DNA of 64,000 nucleotides from Chaenocephalus aceratus (lineage: Eukaryota > Chordata > Actinopteri > Perciformes > Channichthyidae): assembly GCA_023974075.1 (NCBI GenBank), contig CM043801.1, positions 21,445,236 to 21,509,235 of the forward strand. The letters run 5' to 3'. A model generated the notes under the pieces. It saw only the letters and a program-made list of their open reading frames with translations, had not been told where the DNA came from and did no database searches. A program made the translations under genes and the position numbers. Shown piece by piece: positions 40,685-52,868 of this stretch. Within the stretch, counting starts at the first letter, position 1. The number at the start of each line of letters is the position of its first letter.

Positions 40685-41781
40685 GGAATGAGCAGCCGGA
40701 CACGCTGAGCAGTGCCAGTCCTCTTTTCTGCATTAGTCCCACCGGGCAGTGTTTGCTGCTGGCCCACTAAGGCAACATCTGCTGGGTTGGACGGTCCTTG
40801 TGGAGCGGGGTCCATAGAGGCCTGATGGTTGGCTAGCTGTCTCAATAAGGGAGCTTAGGGAGAGAGACCTCATAGTATGGGAACACATCCAATGGTTTTG
40901 TGTGTTTGTGTTGGTGCCTGTGTGATGGTGGGAGTCTGTGCGTGGACTTTATCCAAACGGACGTGGGGAACAAAGCAGAGCTCTCAGCAATCATTCATTG
41001 CTCTCAAAATCTGGCCAGGAAGGAAAAGAGGATAGTGTGAAACTTTGTCCATAATAAGTCTGCTTTCAAAGTCAGAGTCAAGGACATCTTCAATGATGAT
41101 GCTATGAGATGGGAGCTGATAAAATATGTGTGATTTATCACAGCTTCCTCTCTTATGAGTTATCCTTGATTGCTTATCTATTGGGTGAAAAGGCAATATA
41201 ACCACATCTGTACGGAAATGGCCATCCTTTTAATGAGGCAGTTTATCCAGATTTAGAATTGTTTTTTTACGGCATGGAAGTTTAGAAAAGGGATAACGCT
41301 CATTTAGATGTCCCATTTATGATCTTTCTTAAGGATCCCTTGAAATAGACACTTACAAATTATTGGGAAAAAGGTGCATCTTCTGTAGTGACGCCTTGCT
41401 GTAAAGTGGTCAACACATGTTAAAAAGTCAACACATTCATTTGATGAAAACACATTGGTCTGTGTGATTTAACCCGCCTTTATCTCCATAACTAACTGAG
41501 TTATCAATTATTATGTAATGTTGCAATCCAACACCCTGTTTCAAAAGGGGATTACAGAATATAATATAGTGCAGGGGTACTCAAATACAAATCTTAAAGG
41601 TCCAAAATAAATGTTTCAATAAGACAAAGGTCCGTTTATTACGGTCATTCAAACTTTTAAACAATTGCAACAAGATTCTTAACACGAGGTTGCAAAAACA
41701 AAAATAATCTGTATGCAGCAGTTTTCATTGTTATTGTGTCTGTGCTTGACCCCTCAGAGTCGCAGTGTAAGAGCTGCACAG

Positions 41782-42030
41782 TTATGAATAAAGGCAGCTG
41801 CACTCTCTTTCATTGAGCATTCCCATTATTGCTTTATAAATGTCTTGCCCCCTTGTGTGTCCACTGAGGTTCGTCAGGCCCAACACATCTTCAACAAACT
41901 CCCCCTTTGCCTCATCATAAAAACTCACAAACACCAGCAACTGAGCATTGTCAGTGGTGTCAGTGGACTCATCCACAGCTAAGGAAATGCACTGTGCATT
42001 TTTTATTCCATCACAAAGCTGATTAATCAA
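41782..42030 (-). pseudogene. hAT transposase fragment
   Basis: The frame reads CISLAVDESTDTTDNAQLLVFV followed by FYDEAKGEFVEDVLGLTNL. The L-x-V-D-E-S-T-D motif is the first catalytic-aspartate region of hAT transposases of the type related to vertebrate GTF2IRD2/ZBED-like genes. Only about 80 residues remain; the C-terminal dimerisation domain is absent. Confidence 0.75.
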
Positions 42031-42417
42031 ATCACCAGCCAGTATTTATGTTCTTCTGGTTGCTGTGGAATCTGAGAGGGGGATTTGCTTGATTTTACCT
42101 GTTATTTCCTCTTTTTGTTTGCCTTCAACATGGTCTCCATCACTTCAGTCATGCATTCTTTTATACTTCAGTTATTATCCAGTTGAATGTCCTTACCTAC
42201 TGGCCTAGTTCAATCAAAGTGGTTACTTTTTTCTTTGGCTGGGCAGTGTAGTTTTACACACCGTCTTATTTGACTTTCTCAGGACTTAAAACTGTTTTTG
42301 GGGAGCAGACCCCCTCAAAGAAAAAAATATATTTACACACGTAAGGTCATCATCTTAATAGTTTTGTATGCTCATCCGTGAGCAGAGCATCAAGTTGACA
42401 TGTCTATTACAGCTGAA

Positions 42418-42620
42418 TGCGGCGGTGGTGGCTTGGCAACTGGAAGGTCACCAGTTCAAGTCCCGGCAAGACCAAGTGCTACCGAGGTGTCCCTGAGCAA
42501 GGCACCTTTCCCCACGCCGTTCAAAATGGCTGCACACTGCTCCTAACACTAGGATGGGTCAAATGCAGAGAAACAATTTCCCCATGAGGGATTAATAAAA
42601 GTTCATCTTATCTTATCTTA
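42418..42620 (+). mobile_element. tRNA-derived SINE
   Basis: The 5' part has a pol III B-box-like CAGTTCAAGTCCC near 42452-42464 and an upstream A-box-like GTGGCTTGGCAACTGG. The body contains the TGTCCCTGAGCAAGGCACC and CTGCTCCTAACAC blocks common to vertebrate tRNA-SINEs, and the 3' end has GGGATTAATAAA followed by a CTTAT repeat tail. It splits the hAT transposase remnants. Confidence 0.75.
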
Positions 42621-42795
42621 ATTTACCATTTTGTTCAGCAAAACGCCTCAAAAACGTATTAAGTTCAACAGCTTTAGTGCGTTTTGATTCAATGCTGAGT
42701 ACAGCCAAACTGACAGTCTCTTCTCTAGACCGCAAATACCTCATTCCTTCAGTGCTTGGGTCCGAATGCTTCTCGTTTTGCGCCGTCCCGTTCAA
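42613..42795 (-). pseudogene. hAT transposase N-terminal fragment
   Basis: A short minus-strand frame ending NTFLRRFAEQNGKL, on the expected upstream side of the other transposase piece. Conservation is weak, and assignment rests on position and orientation as much as sequence. Confidence 0.35.
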
Positions 42796-43503
42796 ATGAA
42801 ATCGCCGCCAATCATATGTCCACGGTCCACGCTCGCGCCAGGACCGGGGGAGGGGTTACATGACGTGCATCTTGTGCTGCATTCACTTGCACTCGGACAT
42901 TAGAGATTTTCTCTCATAAATGTCAGATGAGCCACAACTTTTCTTTCAAAACAAAGCTGCCAACTGCGGTGGCAGCTGGGGTGGCAAGGCCTATTTTTAG
43001 GGTGTCAGTTTCCACCCCGATAGGTGAAACTAGGCTACTAGCTACAGTACAGATGGAACTAGATGAGCTGTTAACTCTCGCTCTGATTTTTTTTTTTTTA
43101 AACTCTCGCTCTGACTCAGACAGGTTGAAAGAGACGAGACACACATTTTTCTCACCCGCATTCCGCGAAGACCCGCCCTACTGTGCCTCTGATTCGCAGA
43201 TTGTTTGGGAAAAAACGCTGACGGGATGCTGAATGTGATTGGACCAATGCGTTGACAGACACAGTGAGTGGAACAGGACATGCAGAGCGCTGTTTGCAGT
43301 CTATGGACATAGCGGATCATTTTGACTCGTTGCGTTGTGGCGATGTCTCGCAGATAACACAGATAATACAGATAATACATATGAAAAGTATAATTTGCTC
43401 AGAGTCCAGAGACAGTTGTGGTCCGGTCCGGATCCGGACCAGAGTCCGGACTTTGAGGATGCCTGCTATAGTGTCTAATGAATATTATAAATATAACACT
43501 TAC

Positions 43504-43653
43504 GTCCTGATTGGACATGTCCCAGTAAGGCCTCTCTCCAAATGACATCACTTCCCACATGACGATGCCGTAGCTCCACACGTCACTGGCTGAGGTGAAC
43601 TTTCTGTAAGCGATGGCCTCTGGTGCTGTCCACCTCACTGGGATCTTCCCACC
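43504..43653 (-). CDS. ephb1: ephb1 exon: kinase activation-loop end through subdomain X
   Basis: A 150-nt exon, acceptor TGTTCTTAG and donor GTAAGT. It encodes [19 protein letters not shown], then [20 protein letters not shown] and [11 protein letters not shown]. It includes the P+1 loop W-T-A-P-E-A and the D-V-W-S-Y-G helix F aspartate, both required for tyrosine kinase fold and activity. It is the most upstream ephb1 exon I can find; the HRDLAARN catalytic loop exon must lie beyond 64000 or has been missed. Eph receptors act at the plasma membrane in contact-dependent repulsion by ephrins. Confidence 0.97.
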
Positions 43654-45919
43654 CTAAGAACAGGAGAAACAAAAGGAGCAAAAAGATTAAATGAAAGAAA
43701 TTGCAAAGTTCCCAAACATTTTACTGCCAACATGATTTTCAGTTGTAACACAATAACCCCCTAACACAACTGTAACTCCTTATCCCCCTTATCCATCCAG
43801 CGTCGATCCTCCATGAGCCAACAGTGGCTCCCAATAGTGTTTGCCCTTCACACATCGACCAACATCACATTTAGCGTCTCCTCTCCCACAGCTGTGTTTG
43901 AATGAAGGAAGATAGGCCGGGGCTTCGGCTCGTACATCAAGCGTGTCTGCCTGTAATTGGACTACCTGGCCCTCAGACATGCCACGTGCCCTGCTGACTG
44001 AAATTGACAGCTGCTGGTTTAAAATTCTGCACACACATATTCACAGTCACAGTCATAGATGATTGTGCGGGCCCACCGACGCACACAAATGTGCACACAC
44101 CCAACAGCACCTCCCTTTATATCTGAGTCAAGCTCGCCACTGGTTTAATAATGCCAATTAGCTCAACCTGAGCATTTGCAGATAAGCTGCTGTTTGAAAC
44201 AAACCCAAACCCAGAGGGCAACCTACAACCTACACCCTGTTCCCTCCTCACTCTCTGAGAAGGGAGGGAGTAGAGAAAGAGACAGGGAGGGAAATGATAA
44301 ATTAGTGAGGAGAATGAGACACAGAAAATGCTTCCTTTGCAGTGTTTCCAAACCCCAGGCCTTTTAAAATGTTCGAGAGGAATAATCATAAACAGGTTAC
44401 CTTGGTGTGTGTTCCTGTATGTGTGCATCTGTATACACTTGTGAAAGTGTAAGCGTCTTTGGGTTCAAGAAAAGCGCTATAGAAATCAAATGTATTATTA
44501 TTAAGTGTTACAGGTCAGTGTTGCGTAGTACTGCCGAAGTGCAGAGGCTAAGCTCATTAATGAACACCTCCTTAGGATTTGACCTTAGAGAGGTTGCTGA
44601 CTCTGAAAAGAGATTTAACATCTCACCCTGAATGGACACTGCTGTCAGGACACACTGCAAGACACGAAGGCAACACTCAGTTCTCACTGAGCTCTCACCA
44701 GCCAGCGGAGAAAAACTTAGGAGGAATTAGGCGCTGGTGTGGTTGTGTGAGTGTGTGACAGACAGAGAAAGTGAGAGAACAAAAAAGAAAAGCGAACAGG
44801 CAGAGATCAATAGTAGAATAAAGGATCTCTAATCCCCGACGACTTCAATGCCTTTCTCATATCTCAGACTAGTTCACATCTGAATTGTTTCATATAAACC
44901 AAGACCCCAGGACACTTTCTCTTGCCCTTTTCTTTTGTCCTAGGGCATGGAAGTTACACAGAAATCTTCCCTTAGAAAAAATGAATGGGCCATTCCCCTT
45001 CTTCATCGGTTACTCTGTCATAGGCAATGTTTCACGTCAATCAGTTGGTTTGAACGAACATACAGAACAAGAAAAACAGAGACATAAATGCATAATTGCA
45101 TGAAAAAATTGCGGCTTCAAGCAAAACGATATTTCAGTTGTTTATCATTACATAGCTTACTCCCTCCCTCGCTCAGTACATCTGGTCTCCTGCCCCAGGA
45201 TTCTGTTGGGGATATGAGCCGAGTGTCGCTGGAATGGCCTGAGCAAAAATTCATGCTTCACAAGAAGCTCCCTGTGTGCCTCCAATGAGACAGACTTTAG
45301 TAATAACATTTCCAAGGCGGAGTGAGTCAGAGGCAGCTATGCAAACTCTTAGTAATTACTGCTGTGGGCCAGTGATAGCTCTGCCAAAATTCTGCTTTAA
45401 TAACATAAAGTACTAAACAGCTCATGCGTATAGGGAAGAAGGCAAACATTTTTTTTTTTAAGCATTGGGGTGTTAATACCAAAGGGAATGTGTTCGGGGT
45501 AGTAGAAGTGGTGATGGGAATTAAAACAGACCTAATGTCAACACAAAAGTGGGAGAGCTTTGTGAAGCCTTGAAGCATGAGGAGAGCTCTTTGGATATGG
45601 TATATTGTGCTGGCTACTGAAAAAGGAACAAGCTGTTTTCTGTTTGCCTTGAAGTGAAATATCACCCTTCAAACAGAATTTACACACTCCTATTATCTTG
45701 GACAGTTAACTCTTTGTATAAAATGTGTGTGGATTAGCCAGAATGAAGCACATCCACTGCAGCTGCAGAACTACCATAGTCCCATAAGAGGAGTCATCTT
45801 TAATGATATCAAGTGATACTTTGCAAAAATCCCTTGGTAATAAATAAAGTGGGTGTCATACGGTGACGGAATCTCTAGAGACATCAGATGGGTATATTTT
45901 CTGGTTGATAAATGTTGGC
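43654..45919 (-). other. ephb1 intron sequence
   Basis: No exon recognised. A short L2-like 3' tail occurs near 44445. The rest gives no recognisable repeat ends. Confidence 0.6.
44445..44508 (+). repeat. LINE 3'-tail fragment
   Basis: AAGCGTCTTTGGGTTCAAG, AAAAGCGCTATAGAAATCAA and an ATT-repeat end resemble the 3' tail shared by fish L2-type LINEs and related SINEs. No coding part remains. Confidence 0.5.
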
Positions 45920-46263
45920 ACAGTGAAGGAAAAAACTAGTGTCCAAGAGAGGGGGAAAACCAAAACTACATTTGCCCTCAAGATACCTTTCAACTTCATT
46001 GATCGATGTGATTGCTCGTATATCCCATAATTGAAGTCGTTTTAAAATTGTGCCAGTTTTTAATGTTTTATAATAGTTTCTCTTATTTTGCATATTGAAT
46101 GGATGCCATTTCATTTGTATTTTACGACCGCTGTATTTGTCTGTATTGTTTTGTGTTAATTTGTTGTAACATTGTTTATGCTGCCCTCTTGGCCAGGTCG
46201 CTCTTGAAAAAGAGATTTTAATCTCAATGAGACTTTCACCTGGTTAAATAAAGTATATATATA
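45920..46263 (+). mobile_element. Non-LTR retrotransposon 3' end
   Basis: The sequence TGCTGCCCTCTTGGCCAGGT, CTCTTGAAAAAGAGATTTTA, ATCTCAATGAGACTTTC and CCTGGTTAAATAAAG is a very common teleost LINE 3' UTR block. The left limit is a guess. The TATATA end abuts the left TA of the Tc1 element. Confidence 0.55.
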
Positions 46264-46627
46264 TACAGTGGGGCAAAAAAGTATTTAGTCAGCCACCAAT
46301 TGTGCAAGTTCTCCCACTTAAAAAGATGAGAGAGGCCTGTAATTGTCATCCTAGGTACACCTCAACTACGAGAGACAAAATGAGAAAAGAAATAAATCCA
46401 GAAAATCACATTGTCTATCTTTTAAAGAATTTATTTGCAAATTATGGTGGAAAATAAGTATTTGGTCAATAACACAAGTTCATCTCAATACTTTGTTATA
46501 TACCCTTTGTTGGCAATGACAGAGGGCAAACGTTTTCTGTAAGTCTTCACAAGGTTTTCACACACTGTTGCTGGTATTTTGGCCCATTCCTCCATGCAGA
46601 TCTCCTCTAGAGCAGTGATGTTTTGGG

Positions 46628-47574
46628 TAGCGATGTTACGTATTGCACCGAGGCTTCGGAGCGTGTGTCGAGTAATCAACGAAGCTTTTTGTGAAGCCTG
46701 AATCGAGGCTTGTATCGTTTTGGGCCAGTGACGTCATCGATGACAAACGAAGCCTCGCTGCCTGTCGATACCACGTGACTGCTTCAGGAAGCGATTCAGA
46801 TCGGTTGAACCGTTGAACCACAACGCTCATACCCATGGATCTATAATAAGAACCATATTACCCCTCCTGCACCCGGGCCCGGTGACACGATGGAATCAAG
46901 AGAGCTCAGACCCTCACTTATATAGAGGTCGGAACATGTCATAAGTATAAATAGATACATGCATAAATACATGTAGGAATAAAAACATGAATAAATAAAT
47001 GAATAAATACTGGAATAAATATGTTGCTGTGTTTTCAGGGAGCTTTAGTGTGTGTGCTGTGGCTCAGCTGGAAAGCAGTTGACTCACGACCGCAGGGTCC
47101 CTGGTTCAACGACTGAACAATACGTACTTTTTTTTGTTTATAAAAGTTACAGCTAAATGAGATAATGTACTTAATAAATGTATTCTTTGATATGGTTTAG
47201 CCTTTCTCAGGCTACAACATGGTTAAGTTTACGAATATTATTAAGGAATACAAATCCCTCTTTGCAATGTTTATCAGCCTCCTTAGGCTTTTCAATCACA
47301 ATCATTAAACTGGAATAAATACAATATTGTTAACATGAACATATGATTTAATGTTCGTTATTTAGAGTTATTCTAAGGCTTTACTCAATGGGAACTCTGT
47401 ATGAGATAGAGCACACTGTTGAGATGTTCAATCTGCCTGTTTTACACACTTTGACCAACAGGGGGGTTTGTGTTCAAATGAAGCCCATGATGAAGCCTCA
47501 TGAGATGAACCCTTTTGCGAACCAATTGGCTGGAAAGCTTCAAAGCTTCATAAGGCTTCATCTCACCATCACTA
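46628..47574. mobile_element. hAT MITE inserted in the Tc1 element
   Basis: An exact 8-bp duplication GTTTTGGG (46620-46627 and 47575-47582) flanks termini TAGCGATG and CATCACTA. GAAGC/GCTTC motifs recur near both ends. No transposase is encoded. A tRNA-like segment sits inside at about 47057-47115. Confidence 0.9.
47057..47115 (+). repeat. tRNA-like segment (decayed tRNA or SINE head)
   Basis: GTGGCTCAGCTGGAAAGCAG resembles a D-arm and A-box, GACTCACGACCG an anticodon arm, and CCTGGTTCAACGA a T-arm and B-box. Acceptor-stem pairing is not evident, so it is not called as a functional tRNA. Confidence 0.35.
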
Positions 47575-47636
47575 GTTTTGGGGCTGTCGCTGGGCAACAC
47601 GAACTTTCAACTCCCTCCAAAGATTTTCTATGGGGT

Positions 47637-47717
47637 TGTCAAGACGAAAGTCAATAGGCCAATATATAATAATATCTGTGAAAAACGGACTAATAAATAT
47701 TATGTGTTTTCATTTAG

Positions 47718-47750
<33 letters not shown>

Positions 47751-48467
47751 GTATTGTTCAATACCAGGAGAGGGTATTTGTTTATTTTGATAGCGTGGGC
47801 TACTTTTCAGAAGCGAGCTGTAGGAGGAAAGATATGAATGCCGCTTCCGGCAACACGGCTACAAAAAGGGGTGTAGTTTGAGATGGCCGGTCTCTTGTTC
47901 TCAAAGCCACGGAGAGAGAACCAGGCGACAGTGTGTGTGAGGCTCCGGAGACGCCGTTGGTATGTTTATTGTGTTTATTTACTTGATCTGTTGTCGCACT
48001 TTGCGAGAGTGCTGTTGCGCAATCAGCTGTGTTTTTTACGCAGCGGTCTGACTGTGCTACGTTTGATTTCTGTGTGATTTAGACGGCGCAGGTGTTCAGA
48101 TGAGGTTTTCTCTGGTGCTTGTTTCCAAGTGGAGATAAACACTCTGATTAATTCATTTAAGTTAATGATGTGGTTTTAAAGTAACAATTTATCCTTTTTA
48201 ATTAGAACATAGTTTGTGGTGCTATTATTGTTATTATTGAGAATGCAGTGAGACCTGCAAAATGTTTGTAATTTGTGTAGCATGTGAGCTAACTTTTGTT
48301 TGTACTGTGTGTTTGAAGGTTTTCAACCTGATGAATTCTTGGAGCTGTCTTGATTAAATAAAGAAAAAAGAACACATTCGAGTTGTCCAAAGCGTCCTCT
48401 GTTGCCCTCTAGCCTATCAAGTCAGGCTAAATCACTGAAACAGGCCAAAAACCTGAAGGACTTGACA
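47637..48467 (+). mobile_element. Solo LTR inserted in the Tc1 element
   Basis: An 831-bp unit starts TGTCAAG and ends CTTGACA, inverted TG...CA termini as in LTR retroelements, with an exact 5-bp duplication GGGGT on both sides (47632-47636, 48468-48472). A TTAAATAAAG polyadenylation-like signal lies near 48355, placing transcription on the plus strand. An ATT microsatellite at about 47719-47749 is internal. No internal retroelement genes remain, so it is a solo LTR from LTR-LTR recombination; the family is unknown. Confidence 0.8.
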
Positions 48468-48472
48468 GGGGT

Positions 48473-49296
48473 TGAGATCTGGAGACTGGCTAGTCCACTC
48501 CAGGACCTTGAAATGCTTGTTACGAAGCCACTCCTTCGTTGCCCGCGCGGTGTGTTTGGGATCATTGTCATGTTGAAAGACCCAGCCACGTTTCATCTTC
48601 AATGCCCTGATGGAAGGAGGTTATCACTCAAAATCTCCCTATACATGGCCCCATTCATTCTTTCTTTTACACGGATCAGTCGTCCTGGTCCCTTTGCAGA
48701 AAAACAGCCCCAAAGCATGATGTTTCCACCCCCATGTTTCACAGTAGGTATGGTGTTCTTTGGATGCAACTCAGCATTCTTTCTCCTCCAAACACGTCTA
48801 GTTGAGTTTTTACCAAAAAGTTCTATTTTGGTTTCATCTGACCATATGACACTCTCCCAATCCTCTTCTGGATCATCTAAATGCTCTCTAGCAAACTTCA
48901 GACGGGCCTGGACATGTACTGGCTTAAGCAGGGGGACACGTCTGGCACTGCAGGATTTGAGTCCCTGGCGGCGTAGTGTGTTACTGATGGTAGCCTTTGT
49001 TACTTTGGTCCCAGCTCTCTGCAGGTCATTGACTAGGTCCCCCTGTGTGGTTCTGGGATTTTTGCTCACCGTTCTTGTGAGCATTTTGACCCCACGGGGT
49101 GAGATCTTGCTCGGAGCCCCAGATCGAAGGAGATTATCAGTGGTCTTGTATATCTTCCATTTTCTAATAATTGCTCCCACAGTTGATTTCTTCACACCAA
49201 GCTGCTTACCTATTGCAGATTCAGTCTTCTCAGCCTGGTACAGGTCTACAATTTTTTGTTTCTGGTGTCCTTTGACAGCTCTTTGGTCTTGGCCAT
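48473..49296 (-). pseudogene. Tc1 transposase, frameshifted and cut by the solo LTR
   Basis: The start is [13 protein letters not shown] at 49296; an extra A in an A-run near 49252 breaks the frame. The HTH region ([37 protein letters not shown]) and the first catalytic Asp ([12 protein letters not shown]) follow, then [19 protein letters not shown]. Near 48605 another shift moves HDNDPKHTA (second Asp) to a different frame. The last readable motif is QSPDLNP at the LTR junction; the third catalytic residue and tail would lie left of 47637. The copy is non-functional. Confidence 0.9.
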
Positions 49297-49552
49297 AGTG
49301 GAGTTTGAAGTGTGACTGTTTGAGCTTGTGGACAGGTGTCTTTTATACTGATAACGAGTTCAAACAGGTGCCATTAATAGAGTTAACGAGTGGAGGACAG
49401 AGGAGGCTCTTAAAGAAGAAGTTACAGGTCTGTGAGAGCCAGAAATCTTGTTTGTTTGTAAGTGACCAAATACTTATTTTACCGAGGAATTTACCAATTA
49501 ATTCATTAAAAATCCTACAATGTGATTTCCTGGATTCTTTCCCCCCATTCCG

Positions 49553-49988
49553 TATGGGGTCAGTTTAGTCTCAAAAATAAATAAAGGCACACAAAAGGAT
49601 ACACAAATGTAATTCTGGATTTATATATAAATGTTTCCGTCCACACACATATTTTTCAATGCACACACCCAAACTTATCATTTTATAAATGTAAAAAAGT
49701 TTCACAAACATATTTCTGATCCACACACAAATAGTTACATCAAAAACACATTTGAGTGTTGTTACATTTATATAAAAAACGCTTTCTGTTTGTGAATCTC
49801 TCTGCATTTGTGTGTGGATCTCTCTGCATTTGTGTGTGGATTTTTGAGACTCCCCTGACGCAGTTAGATTTACACACACACTTTTTTTAAGAGGCGAGTG
49901 TCTTCGGCCAATCAGATGTCTGCTTAATTTTAAGCCAATCACATGCGTGTGCCCCCACGAGGGTGTGCCTAATGCGTTTCCAACGTAG
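49553..49988. repeat. Left TIR of the IS3EU-like element (outer part)
   Basis: Matches the inverse of 57600-58035, including CACACAAATG-type tandem motifs and the CACCCTCGTGGGGGCACAC block. It ends at the CGTAG target of the inserted array and resumes at 52801. Confidence 0.9.
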
Positions 49989-52800
49989 GCTGCAGTCGAA
50001 TAGTCCATTTAGCTTAGGAACCTTCCTAAAGGAGTGAAATGACCCGGAAGTCCCTCAGTGGCAGCCATGATAAGTGCCGTTCGAATTCTCTAGAATGATG
50101 AGAATGATGGGAAAGGAGGTTTCAAACTTCCTTTATACCCTCCTTTCGCTTAGGAACCACTGGACCTCCCTAACCGACAGGAGAAGCGAAAATGCTGCCC
50201 CACAATGCCTTGCAGCCGCAGCATTTGCCGTCACTCAACAGTCGGCCGTTCACGGAAACAACCGATTATGACCGAGAAATTATATCATGAAAGTTACGGT
50301 GCTTATTAAGCATTTTAAAACATAGGTGGTAAGTTGCCAAAGTGCTTTGTTTTGAACGTTCATCAGTATTATAATCAAAAAGAGAAATATGAACGTTAGT
50401 TTTTACTGAAATTATCAAATAAAGTCAACATTTCACAGTCTTTACTGAGCTGTGTGGAGTTTGTTCAACTTTTAAAAGATGCTTGAATGGTGATATACAC
50501 AGTGATAGATGTTAAGGACTAACGTTTATAATAAATACATTTGTATTGATTTTAAGATCTTTAGTTCATACAATCATACGTATTGGGATCATTGGTATTA
50601 ATGTGGACCGGAGAGAGAGGGTGACGAGCATAAGTTTCACTTTCCTTTTTTATTTCAATTCCAACTTTGGTCCTGAAGAATATGTTTCTCTGTTGTCCAC
50701 GTTCATAAAGCAAAGCAGCAGCATCAGAGCACGGGGCAGAGTCTCTAGATGAGTTTACAGTTATCCCTCGTTCTTATTAAACATCCATGTTGTAATCCGC
50801 TGTATAGAAAACTAGTTTCCATAGTTTCCCCACAGCAGCAGACGCACATTCATGACGTCCGCTGGCGCATCATAAACACGTCGGATAGTGAAAGTGCATT
50901 CGGATTCTCTAAAGTACCGCAGTCTCTTCTCCTAAGTCCTTTTGAATTCTCCTGTCTACTATCCCTTAACCCCGTGACGTTTCACTCAGAGGTCAAGGAA
51001 TAGACGATAGGGTTAGAACTTAGGAGCTGATCTTTGGACTATTCGACTGCAGCCCTCGTCTAGATGATAGGAAAGGAGGTTTCAAACTTCCTTTATAACC
51101 TCCTTTAGCTTAGGAACCACTGGACCTCCCTCACCGAAAGGAGAGGAGAAAATGCGGCTTGCAGCCGCAGCATTTGCTGTTACACAACAGTCGGCCGTTC
51201 ACGGAAACAAACGATTATGACGGAGAAATTATATCATGAAAGTTACGGTGCTTATTAAGCATTTTAAAACGTATGTGGTAAGTTGCCAAAGTGCTTTGTT
51301 TTGAACGTTCATCAGTATTATAATCAAAAAGAGAAATATGAACGGTAGTTTTTACTGAAATGATCAAATAAACATTTCAACATTTCACTGAGCTGTGTGG
51401 GGTTTGTTCAACTTTTAAAAGATGTTTGAATGGTGATATACACAGTGATAGATGTTAAGGACTAACGTTTATATATTTTAAGATATTTTCATACAATCAT
51501 ACGTATTGGGATCATTTGTATTAATGTGGACCGGAGGGAGAGGTTGACGAGCATAAGTTTCACTTTCATTTTTTATTTCAATTCCAACTTTGGTCATGAA
51601 GAATATGTTTCTCTGTTGTCCACGTTCATAAAGCAAAAAGCAGCAGCATCAGAGCACGGCGCAGAGTCTAGATGAGTTTACAGTAGTCCCTTGTTCTTAT
51701 TAAACATCCATGTTGTAGTCCGCTGTATAGAAAACTGTAGTTTCCATAGTTTCCCCACAGCAGCAGACGCACAAAATGACGTCCGCTGGCGCATCATAAA
51801 CACGTCGGATAGTGAAAGTGCATTTGGATTCTCTAAAGTACCGCAGTCTCTTCTCCAAGGCTGCAGTCGAATAGTTTAAAAATCAGCTCCTAAATTCTAA
51901 CCCTATCGTCTATTCCTTGACCTCTGTGTGAAACGTCACGGGGTTAAGGGATAGTGGATAGGAGAATTCAAAAGGACTTAGGAGAAGAGAGTGCAGTGCT
52001 TTAGAGAATCAGAATGCACTTTCACTATCCGACGTGTTTATGATGCGCCAGCGGACGTCATTTTGTGCGTCTGCTGCTGTGGGGGAACTATGGAAACTAC
52101 AGTTTTCTATACAGCGGATTACAACATGGATGTTTAATAAGAACGAGGGACTACTGTAAACTCATAGAGACTCTGCACCGTGCTCTGATGCTGTTGCTTT
52201 GCTTTATGAACGTGGACAACAGAGAAACATATTCTTCATGACCAAAGTTGGAATTGAAATAAAAAAGGAACGTTCATATTTCTCTTTTTGATTATAATAC
52301 TGATGAACGTTCAAAACAAAGCACTTTGACAACTTACGACCTACGTTTTAAAATGCTTAATAAGCACCGTAACTTTCATGATATAATTTCTCGGTCATAA
52401 TCGGTTGTTTCCGTGAACGGCCGACTGTTGAGTGACGGCAAATGCTGCGGCTGCAATGCATTGTGGGGCAGCATTTTCGCTTCTCCTGTAGGTTAGGGAG
52501 GTCCAGTGGTTCCTAAGCTAAAGGAGGTTATAAAGGAAGTTTGAAACCTCCTTTCCTATCATTCTTATCATTCTAGAGAATTCGAACGGCACTTATCATG
52601 GCTGCCACTGAGGGACTTCCGGGTCATTTCACTCCTTTAGGAAGGTTCCTAAGCTAAATGGACTATTCGACTTCAGCCCTAAATCCTTTTGAATTCTCCT
52701 ATCCACTATCCCTTAACCCCATGACGTTTGACTCAGAGGTCAAGGAATAGACGATAGGGTTAGAACTTAGGAGCTGATTTTTGGACTATTCGACTGCAGC
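49989..52800. mobile_element. Array of ~1-kb TIR elements inserted in the left TIR
   Basis: An exact CGTAG duplication (49984-49988, 52801-52805) flanks the array as a unit. It contains: a complete copy 49989-51053 (ends GCTGCAGTCGAATAG and inverse); a left-truncated copy in the same orientation, about 51064-51855 continuing at 52678-52800; and an inverted, somewhat shorter copy 51860-52677 nested inside the second. A further relative is at 16331-17392. No protein is encoded; the superfamily is unknown. Confidence 0.8.
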
Positions 52801-52868
52801 CGTAGTGTAACATCTACGCGGTTTGCGGAGTCTGGGGGTGTGAAAGTTCAGAGTTCATCTCCATCAAC

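Larger units (their letters stand above)
41572..43465 (-). mobile_element. hAT element in the ephb1 kinase intron, broken by a SINE
   Basis: Termini CAGGGGTACTCAAA and TTTGAGGATGCCTG are imperfect inverted repeats. They are flanked by ATATAGTG (41564-41571) and CTATAGTG (43466-43473), a 7-of-8 match to an 8-bp hAT target duplication. Two transposase fragments lie on the minus strand, separated by the SINE at 42418. The element is a decayed, shortened copy, and its right end lies about 30 bp from the ephb1 splice donor. Confidence 0.8.

Noticed and set aside
48402..49298. A 298-residue plus-strand open frame
   Set aside because: It is the antisense of the Tc1 transposase on the minus strand.
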